Shown here: in pieces, positions 1-9,960 of the stretch
How positions within the stretch are numbered: position 1 is the stretch's first letter
Layout: each line of letters begins with the position of its first letter
Source: Echinarachnius parma
Lineage: Eukaryota; Echinodermata; Echinoidea; Clypeasteroida; Echinarachniidae
Reading direction: 5' to 3'
NCBI GenBank assembly: GCA_037951105.1
Contig: JBAMJV010003232.1
Coordinates: 124,001-188,000 of the forward strand
DNA: 64,000 nucleotides
Notes under the pieces: generated by a model
What the model saw: only the letters and a program-made list of their open reading frames with translations
Databases searched by the model: none
What the model was told of the DNA's origin: nothing
Position numbers and translations under genes: made by a program

Positions 1-174
1 ACACTTTAATCGTAAATATCTTTTTAACGAAAGAGAAATTCGAGAAGAAAATGGTTCCATGCTTCGTTTGGTAATACGAATACAGCAATGTACTTTGTGA
101 TAATTACTGCTCGAATTCTAAGTAAGATTTGTGGATTTTGACAATGTTACTATAGATCCCTTAATAATGTCTTG
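1..174 (-). mobile_element. TTAA-type MITE family A, copy 1 (cut by window edge)
   Basis: This is one end of a roughly 386-bp non-coding repeat that recurs at 3674-4026, 16060-16445, 49352-49736, 52261-53190 and 55968-57387. Shared landmarks are an 'aatcgtaaatatcttt' block, a 'ccatgcttc' block and the terminal 'gttactagatcccttaa'. The rest lies left of the window. It encodes nothing. Confidence 0.75.
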
Positions 175-318
175 CTCTTTGCCCGATATAAAGTATCCGC
201 AATCAAGAGGAGCGTTTCTAAAGAAAAAAACTATATGGACTTAAACTGTTGTCATGATAAAAAGTGCCAGAATATATTAACTTGAAATTATTTTTACAAA
301 TTATTATGCATGGCCAAT
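175..318. other. Intergenic spacer, nothing recognised
   Basis: AT-rich single-copy-looking sequence between the family A MITE and the SINE. No open frame, tandem repeat or element end is visible. Confidence 0.5.
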
Positions 319-648
319 TATGGGATGCCACCGAGCATGGTGGCTTAGCGGTTAGAGTGTCCGCCTCATGCACGGGAGGTCCCGGGTTCAAACCCAGACC
401 GGGTCATACCAAAGATTTTTAAAATGGTACCTTCTGCCTTCTAGCCAGACACTCGGCATTTATAGAATGGAAATGGAAAGTTAATCACACGAGTTACCAG
501 AGCACTAGCCCCCTTCTGTAACTTTCGCTACATTTAGTAGACGTGTGGCCTAGGGCTATTGAAACGGAGATAGGCGCCGCCTTATGTGCCAACATTGGTA
601 CGGGAAAGACTTTAACTTTAACTTAACTAATTACCGGTATGGGATGCC
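319..648 (+). mobile_element. tRNA-derived SINE with 11-bp target-site duplication
   Basis: The 5' head keeps a tRNA-type RNA polymerase III promoter: box A TGGCTTAGCGG at 341-351 and box B GGTTCAAACCC at 385-395. A roughly 230-bp non-tRNA body follows and ends in a TTTAACTTTAACTTAAC-like tail near 610-628. The insertion is bracketed by identical TATGGGATGCC copies at 319-329 and 638-648, the hallmark of target-primed retroposition. The tRNA part does not fold as a clean functional tRNA. The family name is not known to me. Confidence 0.85.
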
Positions 649-808
649 GAAAATGAATAAAGAATAAGGCATCCGAGGACTCCAAACTGCACAGTATCTA
701 AGTAAACGGAAACGTTGTCTGTTAATTGAAATAAGAAGACGACCATTATTCACAAATTTCGCCTTGATACGTCTTGAATGTGGCATAGATTGTATGAAAA
801 CAAATTGC
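649..808. other. Intergenic spacer
   Basis: Low-complexity AT-rich spacer after the SINE. No coding or repeat structure is recognised. Confidence 0.4.
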
Positions 809-995
809 ATACGTCGCCATGACACTACCCCGACCAGCCGGCCACCAACGGCTGATCCCAACCCACGGTAGAACAGAGCCACCTTGATCTTTTAGATTCC
901 TAGTTTGACCATACATTGCGAGACAAACGAATATCACTAGCGATATTATTTCCGATACTATATCCGCAATGGATTATATATTTACTATTATTGAT
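809..995 (+). mobile_element. Unclassified retroposon R1, copy 1, with inverted 5' part
   Basis: 886-993 is nearly identical to 1347-1455 (start 'gatcttttagattcctag', end 'ttactattatt'). The 75 bp just before it (809-883) are the reverse complement of 1054-1129, an internal part of the neighbouring copy. An element whose 5' segment is inverted relative to its 3' tail is what twin priming during target-primed reverse transcription leaves behind. No protein is encoded. Confidence 0.65.
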
Positions 996-1009
996 TGAAC
1001 ATACGGGCG

Positions 1010-1470
1010 CCTTGCCCTGAAATTGATACGTAGATATGAGCGTTGTAGCGAGTAGGTGGCTCTGTTCTACCGTGGGTTGGGATCAGCCGTTGGGGGCCGG
1101 CTGGTCGGGGTAGTGTCATGGCGACGTATCGTACGCTGGTTCGGCAGGCGGGCCACATCAGTGTCCCGTTGATTGGTTGAATGCCCGTGTGCACCGGCCA
1201 ATTGACGCGGTACGTTGCTGACCTATCAGGAACGCACTCGCTTATGCGAGATCGTGGGTTTGGAGCCACGGTAGAGCATAAAAACCGATTGTCTACATTA
1301 GATTTTATCATTTGACAAAGTATTGCAGCGGCATACGAAACGTCATGATCTTTTAGATTCCTAGTTTGACCATACATTGCGAGACAAACGAATATCACTA
1401 GCTATATTATTTCCGATACTATATCCGCAATGGATTGTATATTTACTATTATTATTATAATTATAAAGGA
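1010..1470 (+). mobile_element. Unclassified retroposon R1, copy 2 (longest)
   Basis: Contiguous copy containing the 1054-1129 segment, a central part (about 1150-1346) shared with 30855-31060 in reverse orientation, and the 3' block 1347-1455. It ends in an ATT-rich tail (1440-1460). The ATT tail and the copies at 809-995, 20492-20642 and 30829-31080 support a SINE or other short non-LTR retroposon. No tRNA-type box A/B pair is obvious in the head. Confidence 0.65.
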
Positions 1471-1778
1471 CTATAATAATGTAGTCGGCCAAATCTCGAT
1501 GTGTATACTTCATAACATAAGTATACCATGCAGCCTGATATATCCTCAGTCAAATTGCTCGGCAAAATTGAACGCAATTCCGACCCATATGTATTTCTAT
1601 GCTCGCACAGGAGCATTTTGTATTTTTTCCAACTGCGCTCCTAATCCAAACTCTAAAATTACCCTGAAAGAATGTACCTATACAGCCCCCTCACAGCCTC
1701 TGTCATCAAATACGCTTCTCTATAATACCAAGGTGGCCTGCTATTTCGTTGTCGTTGGGGAGTAGCCAATGTTTCACA
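1471..1778. other. Intergenic sequence 3' of the GPCR gene
   Basis: Plain AT-rich sequence downstream of the receptor's stop codon (the gene is on the minus strand). An open frame at 1430-1765 runs into the retroposon tail and resembles no family, so it is not called. No clear AATAAA signal was confirmed. Confidence 0.4.
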
Positions 1779-3179
1779 TTATAAATCAGAGGCCTGCAGA
1801 GTCAGAGGTGTTACAGACGACCGGGTGTGGTGCCTTGTACTAGGAGTGGCCGCTGAAATCACCTGCTTAGGCTGATTGTCGCTAGAAGAGCATGTGACGA
1901 CATTCCGAGCCACAGCAACCAATCTGATGTTGGTCCGTTCCTTGCGCTGTCTGGACGATTCGCTGGTCGGGTCGGACTTCCTTCTGATCAGCTTCAAGAA
2001 TGCGATGCGAAGATGGGGGTTCTTCCATGCGTACCCGACAGGGTTGATGCCGCCGTTCAGCGTGAGAAGCATAATGATGACTTTTCGTCCGGCATCAAGC
2101 ACCGCGCGGTTCACTTTGTGTCGGTGGCCGATAGTCTCCAGGAGACACAGCGTCGTCAACGGCAACCAACACAGGATGAAGAAGATAACGACAATGATGA
2201 TGGACTTGCTTGCCTGGATACCCATGCGGACTCTGACTCGGTTACCCATGCTGCCGTTTCCACGGATAGGCATGCCACCATTACTACGACGTATGGGTAT
2301 ACCGCTATGGTTGACGACCAACCTGTTGACTTGCGAGACGCGACGTTGTTGCAATGGTCGCGCTCTCTTGTAGCTGCGCATATTCGTTGCCTTTGCGCGA
2401 TCTCTGAAACGACGGCGAAGCAAGATAAGAAAGTGGAAATTCATGTTGGAGAGGAAAACGAGTCCCGCGAATCCTAAGATTACGATCATGATGCCGCACT
2501 CTAATGGGTACAGCGGGCAAGGCAGGGAAACGGTCGACACCGAGGCCGTCTTCGCTGAGAAGACGTAGAGCACGCAGGTCCAGACTACGCTGAAAATCCA
2601 TAGCGACAATACCGCTACAAAGACACTTCGGTTGGTGACCGTACGTCGGTGGAAAGCTGGGAAGGCCAGCGAGCAGTAACGCTCAACCTGAAGACAGATC
2701 AACGTGAGGAAAGACGCGTTGGAAACAACGGTGGCCGGTAGTAGGAGAAGGAAACTGACGCGCGGGTTGCAGGTGGCGATCGAATCTTGGACGAAAACTC
2801 CGTATGTCATCGGTGCGAATCCGAAGAGAGGAAACCCAATATCCACCATGGACAGAGCGGCCAGGAGGTAGTAGGAAGGTCGGTGGAGCTTCTTATCGCG
2901 GTAAACACAGAGGAGAACGGACGCATTGCCTACAACGTTGACGAACCACAGAACGGCCGAGATGGGAATAAACCACGCGAGATCAAGAGCGACCGACGAC
3001 ATCCAGTCGACTACCGCGTCATTGTTAGAGACGTTTTCCTGAAGTTCATTTCCTGCGACATCGTCGGCATAATATACGCTGTCATTGGCCATCTTGGTAG
3101 AGCAGTAGCTATACAATAATGCTGGTGAACAATCTGAATGTAAATTCTCATTCCCCAACAAACAATGATTATAGTTCAT
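1779..3179 (-). CDS. Class A (rhodopsin-like) G-protein-coupled receptor, orphan, intronless
   Basis: A 466-codon uninterrupted frame encodes a seven-helix receptor that would sit in the plasma membrane and signal through heterotrimeric G proteins. Visible landmarks are: two N-glycosylation sequons in the N-terminus (N32, N49); TM1 about 66-93 with GN at 84-85; TM2 about 103-126 with D113; C137 before TM3, the usual disulfide cysteine; an E-R-Y motif at 166-168 ending TM3; TM4 about 185-208; TM5 about 228-254; a long, very basic third intracellular loop about 255-325; TM6 with CWLP at 337-340; and TM7 with NPVGY at 379-383. A basic Ser/Thr-rich tail follows. Met1 (3179) gives a 29-residue extra leader; Met30 (3092), followed by ANDSVYY, is an equally plausible start. 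The ligand cannot be inferred. Single-exon class A receptors of this type form large lineage-specific groups in echinoderms and amphioxus. Confidence 0.9.
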   Translation of the reverse strand: MNYNHCLLGNENLHSDCSPALLYSYCSTKMANDSVYYADDVAGNELQENVSNNDAVVDWMSSVALDLAWFIPISAVLWFVNVVGNASVLLCVYRDKKLHRPSYYLLAALSMVDIGFPLFGFAPMTYGVFVQDSIATCNPRVSFLLLLPATVVSNASFLTLICLQVERYCSLAFPAFHRRTVTNRSVFVAVLSLWIFSVVWTCVLYVFSAKTASVSTVSLPCPLYPLECGIMIVILGFAGLVFLSNMNFHFLILLRRRFRDRAKATNMRSYKRARPLQQRRVSQVNRLVVNHSGIPIRRSNGGMPIRGNGSMGNRVRVRMGIQASKSIIIVVIFFILCWLPLTTLCLLETIGHRHKVNRAVLDAGRKVIIMLLTLNGGINPVGYAWKNPHLRIAFLKLIRRKSDPTSESSRQRKERTNIRLVAVARNVVTCSSSDNQPKQVISAATPSTRHHTRSSVTPLTLQASDL

Positions 3180-3673
3180 CTATTAGACCCCATGAAATGA
3201 AAAAGTCTCGTTTATATAAAAGCAGAACATATTTTCGCAATTATCTTCAAGATGAAAGCACATCAATGTTTGATTGTACTTTAAGCAAATTTATAATTTT
3301 CTCCCATTATTGAAAATTCCAATGACATAATGCATGGTTCGTCTGGTTCGTCAATTCCAAATATAAACTGCTTCTTATCTTATTCGATAAAATCAAACAC
3401 TCGTACAGATGACAATGAGAACACAGTTCCATAACAACCGTACTTATATTTTATGTTCTCCTCAAATGTTGTCGATGTTCGTATTTATAAATATCCCCCA
3501 AAATCCGAATAACATTGTGGAAGGATACTCGCGGTCGGGCGTACGCAAGCACGTGCACATGCACACACAGTATGTTGGTGTTGTTGCTATTATTATTGTT
3601 CTTTTTGTTGTTGTTATTATTACTATAGTTGGTGTTGTTGTTGCTGTTCTTGTTCTGTTATGTTTTCTTTACG
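3180..3673. other. Upstream region of the GPCR with GTT/ATT microsatellite
   Basis: Contains the presumed 5' flank of the minus-strand receptor gene. From 3587 to 3660 it is a degenerate GTTGTT/ATTATT simple repeat. The simple repeat creates spurious valine-rich open frames. No TATA box or initiator could be assigned. Confidence 0.5.
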
Positions 3674-4026
3674 ACAAAATCCAATTGGAATTCTTGCGGT
3701 TCCCTCACCTTTTTGTATTCGTATTAACAATAAAAGCATGGTACCGGTTTTGTTTTGTTTTATTTCCCTTTCGTTAAAAAGATGTTTACGATTTAAGTGT
3801 TCAGATGTTAAATTATCCACTGGATCGTCGAAACCGTGTACAAAGTCAGTGCAATGAGTTAGTGAATATCACGTTGCATGTTTGCTCATTACTCGGCCAT
3901 ATACTGTCCATTTAACTTGAAATGTTCACACAATACCCAGTGGACATATCAGGTAACAACAACATTGTATCAACCATTCATCACTTTTTGCACATATCAA
4001 CAAAGTTACTATATAGATCCATTTAA
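3674..4026 (+). mobile_element. TTAA-type MITE family A, copy 2 (5' end lost)
   Basis: Shares blocks 'gttccctcacc', 'gtattcgtattaacaata', 'gtgtacaaagt', 'ttgctcattac' and 'gttactatatagatcc' with the other family A copies. It lacks the first roughly 20 bp of the consensus and ends at TTAA (4023-4026). Confidence 0.75.
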
Positions 4027-4365
4027 GTGTTGTTACTACAAAAGAAGATTATTCGTTTCATTTGTAATTCCCCCTTTCGCTCCCATACAGACTCTTTATT
4101 TTTTGAAAATAAGATATTGAAGGTGAAAGACCTATATTTATTTCAACTTGGTCATTTATGTATAACTCGCGAAAGGCCGCCGGAAAGGTGTTGACACAAT
4201 GGAGGATTGGAAAAAAGAAAAAAAAAGTTGGTGAATGTGATCCTACATGTACAATAATAAATTTGTAAGAGTTTCATGTTAAAGTGTATTTTGAAGAGGT
4301 TGTTTGTCATAGCTAAATCAATTGTCTTATTTGTAGGTGATTTGATGGCGTCTTAATACTAAAAG
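4027..4365. other. AT-rich spacer
   Basis: No gene. It contains a short A-run near 4213-4230 and no element ends that I can assign. Confidence 0.4.
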
Positions 4366-4692
4366 TAGCGCATAACCCCCCCCCCCCCCCCCCTCCCCGC
4401 CGGTCAAATTGGAACTGGCACCCCTTGAATAACAGTGGAAGATCCAGTGGCAACCGTGGTGTGCTTCCTCTAAATTTTGATTGGCCGTTTTGTGTATCAA
4501 AATGCTTTAAAAAGAGGTACAGATAGCACAAGAGAGCGTCAACCCCCCCCCCCCCCCCGAGAGCTTCCAGGGCCCTTAAATGGGCCCCTGGCTGTAAGGG
4601 AGTGGGGTTTCACGCTTGTGGTGTGTGTGAGTACACAAAAACCTTTGCGCCCCCCCCCATGAAAATTCTGGATCTGCCCCTGAATATAAGAA
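4366..4692. mobile_element. Poly-C-bearing repeat remnant
   Basis: Holds C-runs at 4377-4393, 4543-4557 and 4649-4658, a GGGCCC stem (4568-4591, 'ccagggcccttaaatggg') and an end reading, on the minus strand, CAGGGGCAGATCCAGAATTT. Such 'CAGGGGC' ends next to homopolymer C/G are typical of short DNA-transposon derivatives in marine invertebrate genomes. The class is not assigned. Confidence 0.5.
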
Positions 4693-4849
4693 ATCCCCCC
4701 CCCCAAAAAAAAAGAGTGAAACAGTGAAAATATATCATGTATTTGTTTTACATTTTCGTGTTTTTGTTTTGATTCAAATAGAAATTGCCTAAAAGGAAAA
4801 TGATTTAAATGAGCCAATCTGTTTGAGGGTGGTAAAACTACATTCACAC

Positions 4850-4990
4850 ACAGGGGCGTAGCCATAGACAACAGGGGGGGGGGGGGGGGTGGGGATGAGG
4901 GGGATGCATCCCCCCACCTCACAAGTTGGGGGATGACATGTACAATCATCCCCCCCCCCCCCGGGTTTTAGGGAAGGATATAAACCCCTC
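4850..4990. mobile_element. Poly-G/poly-C foldback repeat beginning CAGGGGCGTAGCC
   Basis: Starts 'caggggcgtagcc' (4851-4863). It has a G-run at 4874-4891 facing C-runs at 4908-4915 and 4949-4962, with the repeated words 'gggatga' and 'catccccc' forming a foldback. A similar arrangement occurs at 7866-7990. Confidence 0.5.
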
Positions 4991-5079
4991 AAAAAAGTTC
5001 GGAAACTCAAGTTTGATCGATCATATATCTCGTATTTTTAAAGTAGCATATTCGAAACTGGTGTCACAATAAAGCGTCA

Positions 5080-6522
5080 TTTCAAACGGTGCATTATGTG
5101 TAGTGATTATGCAATTGGGGCGATTGCAGTAGCCCAGAGAATGGGGGGAGGCAGGAAGTGAAATCTCGCAAAATGGCTCAATGCATTTAATTTACGAGTG
5201 CATGACTGTGTTGACCAGTTTTCTGAAAGTAAACTTTCTATTGAATATTGCCACCCTTTCCATTTATCAAAATCATTGAATTTGGTACCATTTTAATGGA
5301 AATCATCTCTTCATTACGATGGCATATAAATCGTAATGATTATGCAAATGGGGTGTGTGCAGCGAACCGGAATATGGAGATGGGCTGAGTGTGAAATCAG
5401 ACAAAAAATATGGAGTTGACAAAAAATCAGAGCGTTGCATCCTTTTTTGAGCTTTTGGGAGGATTTTTTAGCATTTTAAATCAAATATTCATGCCAAACA
5501 ATCATACCAACCACTACACAAGCATATCAACAGATTTTATAAACTCGACCGATATATAACGAGACCAAACAAATCACTATTTAAGGCTTTGCGTTACTGT
5601 TTCTGTTTTGTTTTTATTCAATAGCGAGTTGAAGATCCAAATGCAGCTTCGACAGCCTGTCACCTCCTCCCCATGCTGTCCACCAGTATCATAACTCTGT
5701 CCTGTGGGATGGCATCCCATTCCCGGATCCCATTCCTCAAGAACACCGGCTTCGATTTGCCCAATCGCACGGGCCCTTTCGATGTTGTTCAATCTTGGCA
5801 TGATGTTCATGAGAGTACTCATATTGGAATGAATATGCAATCTCAAATCATTAAAGAAGCTGTAGAGACACAACTGAGTCACTATTCATGCTTTTCCAAC
5901 TGAATTATTCTCCAACTCATTCAAGTCGCATTATATCCTCCAAACAATGGTAAAAGACACCGACATCAAATCAGAGCGTTTTGTAATGGGTCACTTTTGA
6001 GGCTCCCTCACATTCATCTCCCTGCAGCCGCCCTTTAACAAAATCATTACAAATTTCACATTTTCATACAGAAGAGTTGTTGGGCTTTCCGTTGATATCA
6101 AATTTAATCATGAATGTTTGATTTAAAATGCTCAAAAATCCTTCCCAAAGCTCGAAAAAAGATGCAACGCTCTGATTTTTTGTCAACTCCATACTTTTTG
6201 TCTGATTTCACATTCAACCTATCTCCATATTCCGGTTCGCTGCTCACACCCCATTTGCATAATCATTACGATTAATATGCCATCGTAAAGAAGAGATAGT
6301 TTCCATTTAAATGGTACCAAATTCAATGATTTTGATAAATGGAAAGGTTGGCAATATTCAATAGAAAGTTAACTTTCAGAAAACTGGTCAACACAGTCAT
6401 GCACTCGTAAATTAAATGCATTGAGCCATTTTGCGAGATTTCACTTCCTGTCTCCCCCCATTCTCTGGGCTACTGCAATCGCCCCAATTTCATAATCACT
6501 ACACATAATGCACCGTTTGAAA
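5080..6522. mobile_element. Internally deleted Tc1/mariner-like element with 414-bp inverted arms
   Basis: 5080-5493 and 6109-6522 are long inverted repeats of equal length with scattered mismatches, separated by a 615-bp core. The core carries a degenerate transposase fragment on the minus strand (see the next entry). No full transposase remains, so the element is non-autonomous. Long-arm derivatives of this sort arise when a transposon loses its centre and duplicates an end. Confidence 0.75.
5640..5801 (-). pseudogene. Tc1-like transposase remnant (N-terminal helix-turn-helix fused to C-terminal fragment)
   Basis: Read on the minus strand from 5801, the translation begins MPRLNNIERARAIGQIEAG, which has the look of the N-terminal DNA-binding domain of Tc1-like transposases. 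Almost immediately, in a shifted frame (about 5719 down to 5663), it reads EWDAIPQDRVMILVDSMGRR followed by a stop. This matches the C-terminal 'W..IPQ' region of the same family. The DDE catalytic core between them is missing, and a frameshift separates the two pieces. It is non-functional. Confidence 0.7.
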
Positions 6523-6700
6523 GGTATATAACCCTCCCCCCGCTCAGTCACTTCGCTCCCTCGGGATTGGTCGCTTCGCTCCTTGCAATGTCTCACTCTC
6601 ACATCTGGCTCAAAGTTGGCACCACAAAATCGTGAGCCCCTATAGGTTTTGCCTCCCCCCAAATCCAAAACTGCTTCCGGCCCGCCTGGTCACGACCATC
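6523..6700. repeat. CGCTCC-rich direct repeat block
   Basis: Contains 'cacttcgctccctcgg' and 'tcgcttcgctccttgc' within 50 bp (6545-6590), then a C-run before 'aaatccaaaactgcttcc'. It adjoins the right arm of the Tc1-like element and may be a separate poly-C-type repeat. Confidence 0.4.
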
Positions 6701-7340
6701 TTAACATCATTTTGGCTAAGTAATTTACTTGAATTTTGACTAAAAAACCGGCCCAGGGGCTTGGCAAAGTTGTGCACATTGACGACTCGATGATATTGTG
6801 TAAATAAATTCAAATTTTAACCGGAATTTTATATTAAATTGTTTTAGAGGTACTAATTTATTACAAAAGTTGATAGCAATAATGCAATACAACCACGCCC
6901 AAAATCAATTTATATTTGTTTAGCTATGTTGTCTGGTTGTGCACAAAATATCATCTTTGTGAATAAGAAATCCCGTCATTTATTGTATTTCTATTAATTA
7001 TGTCAGAAAGTAATTGAATGCTAGATATACGAAATATAATTACGGCTCCCATCGTGATCGAATTTATATTTGCCGAGGGAAAACAAAGAAGCAGACCGGA
7101 GATAATTATAAGAGCGGAAATCAAAACAATCACGAGCTAAATTGTATCCCACTTCAGCTCCGCCATAATCTTAATGAGAATCGTTATTTAAACCGACTGC
7201 GATCATTATCTTACTTTACATAATTATATGCATCCATTATTATCCCCCAGTTTTTTACCCTTGAATTGCCAAAGTCAACTATAAACTCACTCTACTCATA
7301 TAGGGAAAACATATAATAGGTGATTAACGCATTTTTATTT
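6701..7340. other. AT-rich intergenic spacer
   Basis: No recognisable gene. Short open frames on both strands at 6951-7223 overlap each other and resemble nothing known. Confidence 0.4.
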
Positions 7341-7344
7341 CATT

Positions 7345-7560
7345 GTTTGTGTGTGGGGCGTTTCCCAATAATGTTATTTGGCTTTAACATCCATTCATTT
7401 ACATTTGATAGAAATTATCGTTCAGCTAAGAAATCTGTGTCCTATATATTTGGCTTTTAATAACATCCATTCATTTACAATTGATAGAAATTATTATTAT
7501 TATTATCTTCTTCTTTTTTTCTTTTTTTTTTTTTGGGGGGGGGGGGGGGCACACAACCTG
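7345..7560. repeat. Tandem-like duplication plus T/G homopolymer
   Basis: 'ttggctttaacatccattcatttacatttgatag' style text occurs at 7378-7412 and again, altered, at 7449-7489. It is followed by ATT repeats, a T-run (7510-7534) and a G-run (7535-7549). The nearby motif 'ggggcgtttcccaata' (7356-7371) recurs at 9770-9785 and, changed, at 26152-26165. Confidence 0.45.
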
Positions 7561-7679
7561 TATTTCTTTATTTGAAGATAAATTGTAACCTTATGTTCTT
7601 TGTAGCTCAAATGATGGGGAGGGGGCGTGGCCATGTTGCTACGCCACTGGCGACTAGTCGAAATGTCTTAAATGTTCCC

Positions 7680-7790
7680 TTAGGGGCCATCTACAAAGTA
7701 CGTACGCACTTTTTGGTCCGAAATTTACCCCCCCCCCCCCCCCCCGTACGCACATACGCAATTTTCGGATGAGTTCCAGTACACATGTGC
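7680..7790. mobile_element. Poly-C MITE-like repeat with GTACGCAC ends
   Basis: Reads 'ggggccatctacaaagtacg' from 7682, then a C-run at 7729-7745 and 'gtacgcacatacgc'. The same pieces occur in reverse at 8735-8853 ('tgcgggtacg', 'ctttgtagatggcccc'), which indicates a dispersed element. Confidence 0.55.
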
Positions 7791-7865
7791 AGTTTTCAAA
7801 CACTGTTTTTGTGTGTGTATCTCCTCTGTTTCAATGGAAGGGTACAACCCAACTGGAACCTGATG

Positions 7866-7990
7866 GCATGGGCGTTGATCACGGGGGAATGGGGTGGGGG
7901 GATATATCCACCCACACCCCCCCCCCCCCCCCCCAATATTTGAGGTGCGGGGGATGTCCTGTATTATCATCCCCCCAATATTTGGGGTTC
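7866..7990. mobile_element. Poly-C foldback repeat
   Basis: 'ggcatgggcgttgatc' is followed by G-rich then C-rich tracts (C-run 7917-7934) and mirrored 'aatatttgaggtgcggggg' / 'cccccaatatttggggt'. The layout is like that of 4850-4990. Confidence 0.5.
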
Positions 7991-8102
7991 AGAAATATAA
8001 AATAACATTAAAATGAAGGGATATTACACCCTCTCATTCATTATTGATACAATAGTCTTCTTTAAACTATATCTTGAGAGTGCTTAACTGCCCAAATCCA
8101 AA

Positions 8103-8325
8103 ATCTTCCGGGGGCTGCGCCCCCTGGAACCCCTATTAAGGCCATCTGGCCAAGTCCCTTGTATACACTCCTAATCCAGATTTTCCGCTATGCCCATTAA
8201 AAATTAGCTCACATTCAACATACTATTTGATACGTAACGGTTTTACGTATATTTTTACATAATAATGAACAACATCTGACTATATCCCAAAGCTTCCGGG
8301 GGCTCCGCCCCCTGGACCCCCATTG
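8103..8325. repeat. Two copies of a CCGGGGGC-N3-GCCCCCTGG hairpin
   Basis: 'cttccgggggctgcgccccc' at 8105-8124 and 'cttccgggggctccgccccc' at 8293-8312 each fold into a short GC hairpin followed by 'tgg(a)acccc'. This motif is a recurrent repeat signature in eukaryotic genomes. The function is unknown. Confidence 0.6.
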
Positions 8326-8734
8326 ACATTACAAATGTTAGGGCAGTATCACTTGACTGATTCAGTTCAGGGTTCTAGCAGGGTGCTTGCAATGTGCACA
8401 TCATAATCTGAACATTTCTAAACAGCTAACTCAGAAAATGCCCGTTGACTTTAATTTAGATTTAGGTGTCATGTTGGTAAAAACTATTTTGTCCCCTACC
8501 CCCCCCCCCCCGTCATAAAATCATGGACACACTAGGTTGGTCGCTAATACTCTCTCGCCGATGATGGTCGAAATGACGTTTCACCCCCCCCCCCCCCCCC
8601 CCCAATGGCGAGAAGAAATCGACGCCCTTGAGTACTAGTATTCACTCTAGATTATGGGGATTACAAAATCTAGTATAGGGACAGGTTAACCTGTTAAATA
8701 CGTCGTGGAACATTATGAGCCCGGGTACTGACAC

Positions 8735-8860
8735 AAAAACTGCGTATGTTTTGTGCGTACGCTAACGGTGGGACTCCCTCCTCCTCCCCCCCCCCCCCCC
8801 CCCCCTTCCCCCATAAAGTGCGGGTACGTAGGCCTACTTTGTAGATGGCCCCAAATGCAA
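8735..8860. mobile_element. Poly-C MITE-like repeat, reverse copy of 7680-7790
   Basis: 'tgtgcgtacgc', a C-run at 8787-8804, 'cataaagtgcgggtacg' and 'ctttgtagatggcccc' mirror the order seen at 7680-7790. Confidence 0.55.
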
Positions 8861-9960
8861 TCAATCTATGGAATAGGCCATTGTTGGAGAGCGCCATCTG
8901 TTGTTTACACGTATGACGCATCGTAAAGTTTACAAATGAATTTGTCTCCTGTATATTCGTCTATTTGTATCACAGCGCCAATTTACATCATTAATAGTAT
9001 TAACATAGTCAATGGATGCACACTGTAATCATTCCTGCACATAAAGTGCACATTTCAACTTCCTAGGGCGTATTATACAGCAAGCCGCCTTATAGGCGCA
9101 CACATTGATATGGAACAACGTTCCAAGTGTAAGTCCTTCGGGGTCCCATTTTTTCAGAACGACCCATTGGTCCCGGTTGTTTGAGGACAAACATAGCGGG
9201 CATACAACACGGTTAGACGGTTTATGTTCGCTTTGTCTCACACTCAGTTGGTCTCCAACTTTTGGTCTAACTATGAAACATGATGCCTGAAACTTCCAGC
9301 TTCCCAGCTGCAAACTCGATCCCTAACCCCAAACCTAATCCCAACCACTAACCTTAATCCCTATGCACGTTCAAATTCGCCAACAGCTTACAATTCAACT
9401 GATTCAAAAGGGCATTCCATTTAGCTCCGTTGCATGGTCAAATGATTGTAAATCCCTTTCGTAAATGCCTATAAATCAGCACTTGTTGCAGTCATCAACG
9501 TTGTTCGTATTATTAATCCCTTTTTTTTGGCCACCATTATCGTAATTGTTTGTGTATGACTCACAGAGCAGGGTTGATCAACATGGGTGATGGTATAAAA
9601 AATATGAAGAATTTGTTTTCGTAAAATGCGGAAATAATGAAATTTCCATGCGCCTCCGACAAGATTGGACGAACTGCATTTAGCTTGTTTCGGCCCGTCC
9701 TTCCCGGCTCAAGTCTTATACTATATAACGCTAGCCGATCTGCCAGCGCCACACGCTATTTTTTGTGTGGGGGCGTTTCCCAATACTGTCAATCGGCGCT
9801 AAATGTTCATTAAAAAAAGTGGGGTTATTATTATTTTGTTCAGACCACCGGCGTGTGTTTAGGGTAATAGAGTTAGATGGTTTTATTTTTGTTAAACATA
9901 ATATAGGTCGTTTGATTTTGTGTGCATTGCATGATGATGACAACATATCCCACATAGAAC
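8861..9960. other. Intergenic spacer with degenerate CCTAA-type stretch
   Basis: No gene is supported. 9310-9362 is a degenerate run of 'ccctaacccc / aacctaatccc / ccactaaccttaatccc' units. C-runs at 8500-8510 and 8584-8602 lie just upstream. The minus-strand frame at 9029-9313 is cysteine-rich but matches no family that I know. Confidence 0.45.

Noticed and set aside
330..410. Functional tRNA gene
   Set aside because: Promoter boxes are good but the sequence continues into a SINE body with target duplications, and the acceptor stem does not close.
1876..2601. Open frames on both strands inside the receptor gene (plus 1876-2373, plus 2013-2477, minus 2305-2601)
   Set aside because: They overlap the GPCR in other frames and show no family resemblance; the GPCR frame carries all motifs.
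9029..9313. Cysteine-rich 94-codon minus-strand frame
   Set aside because: No recognisable fold and no splice context; the cysteines are not in a familiar spacing.
9310..9362. Telomeric repeat island
   Set aside because: The CCCTAA-like units are irregular and short, so an interstitial degenerate simple repeat is more likely.
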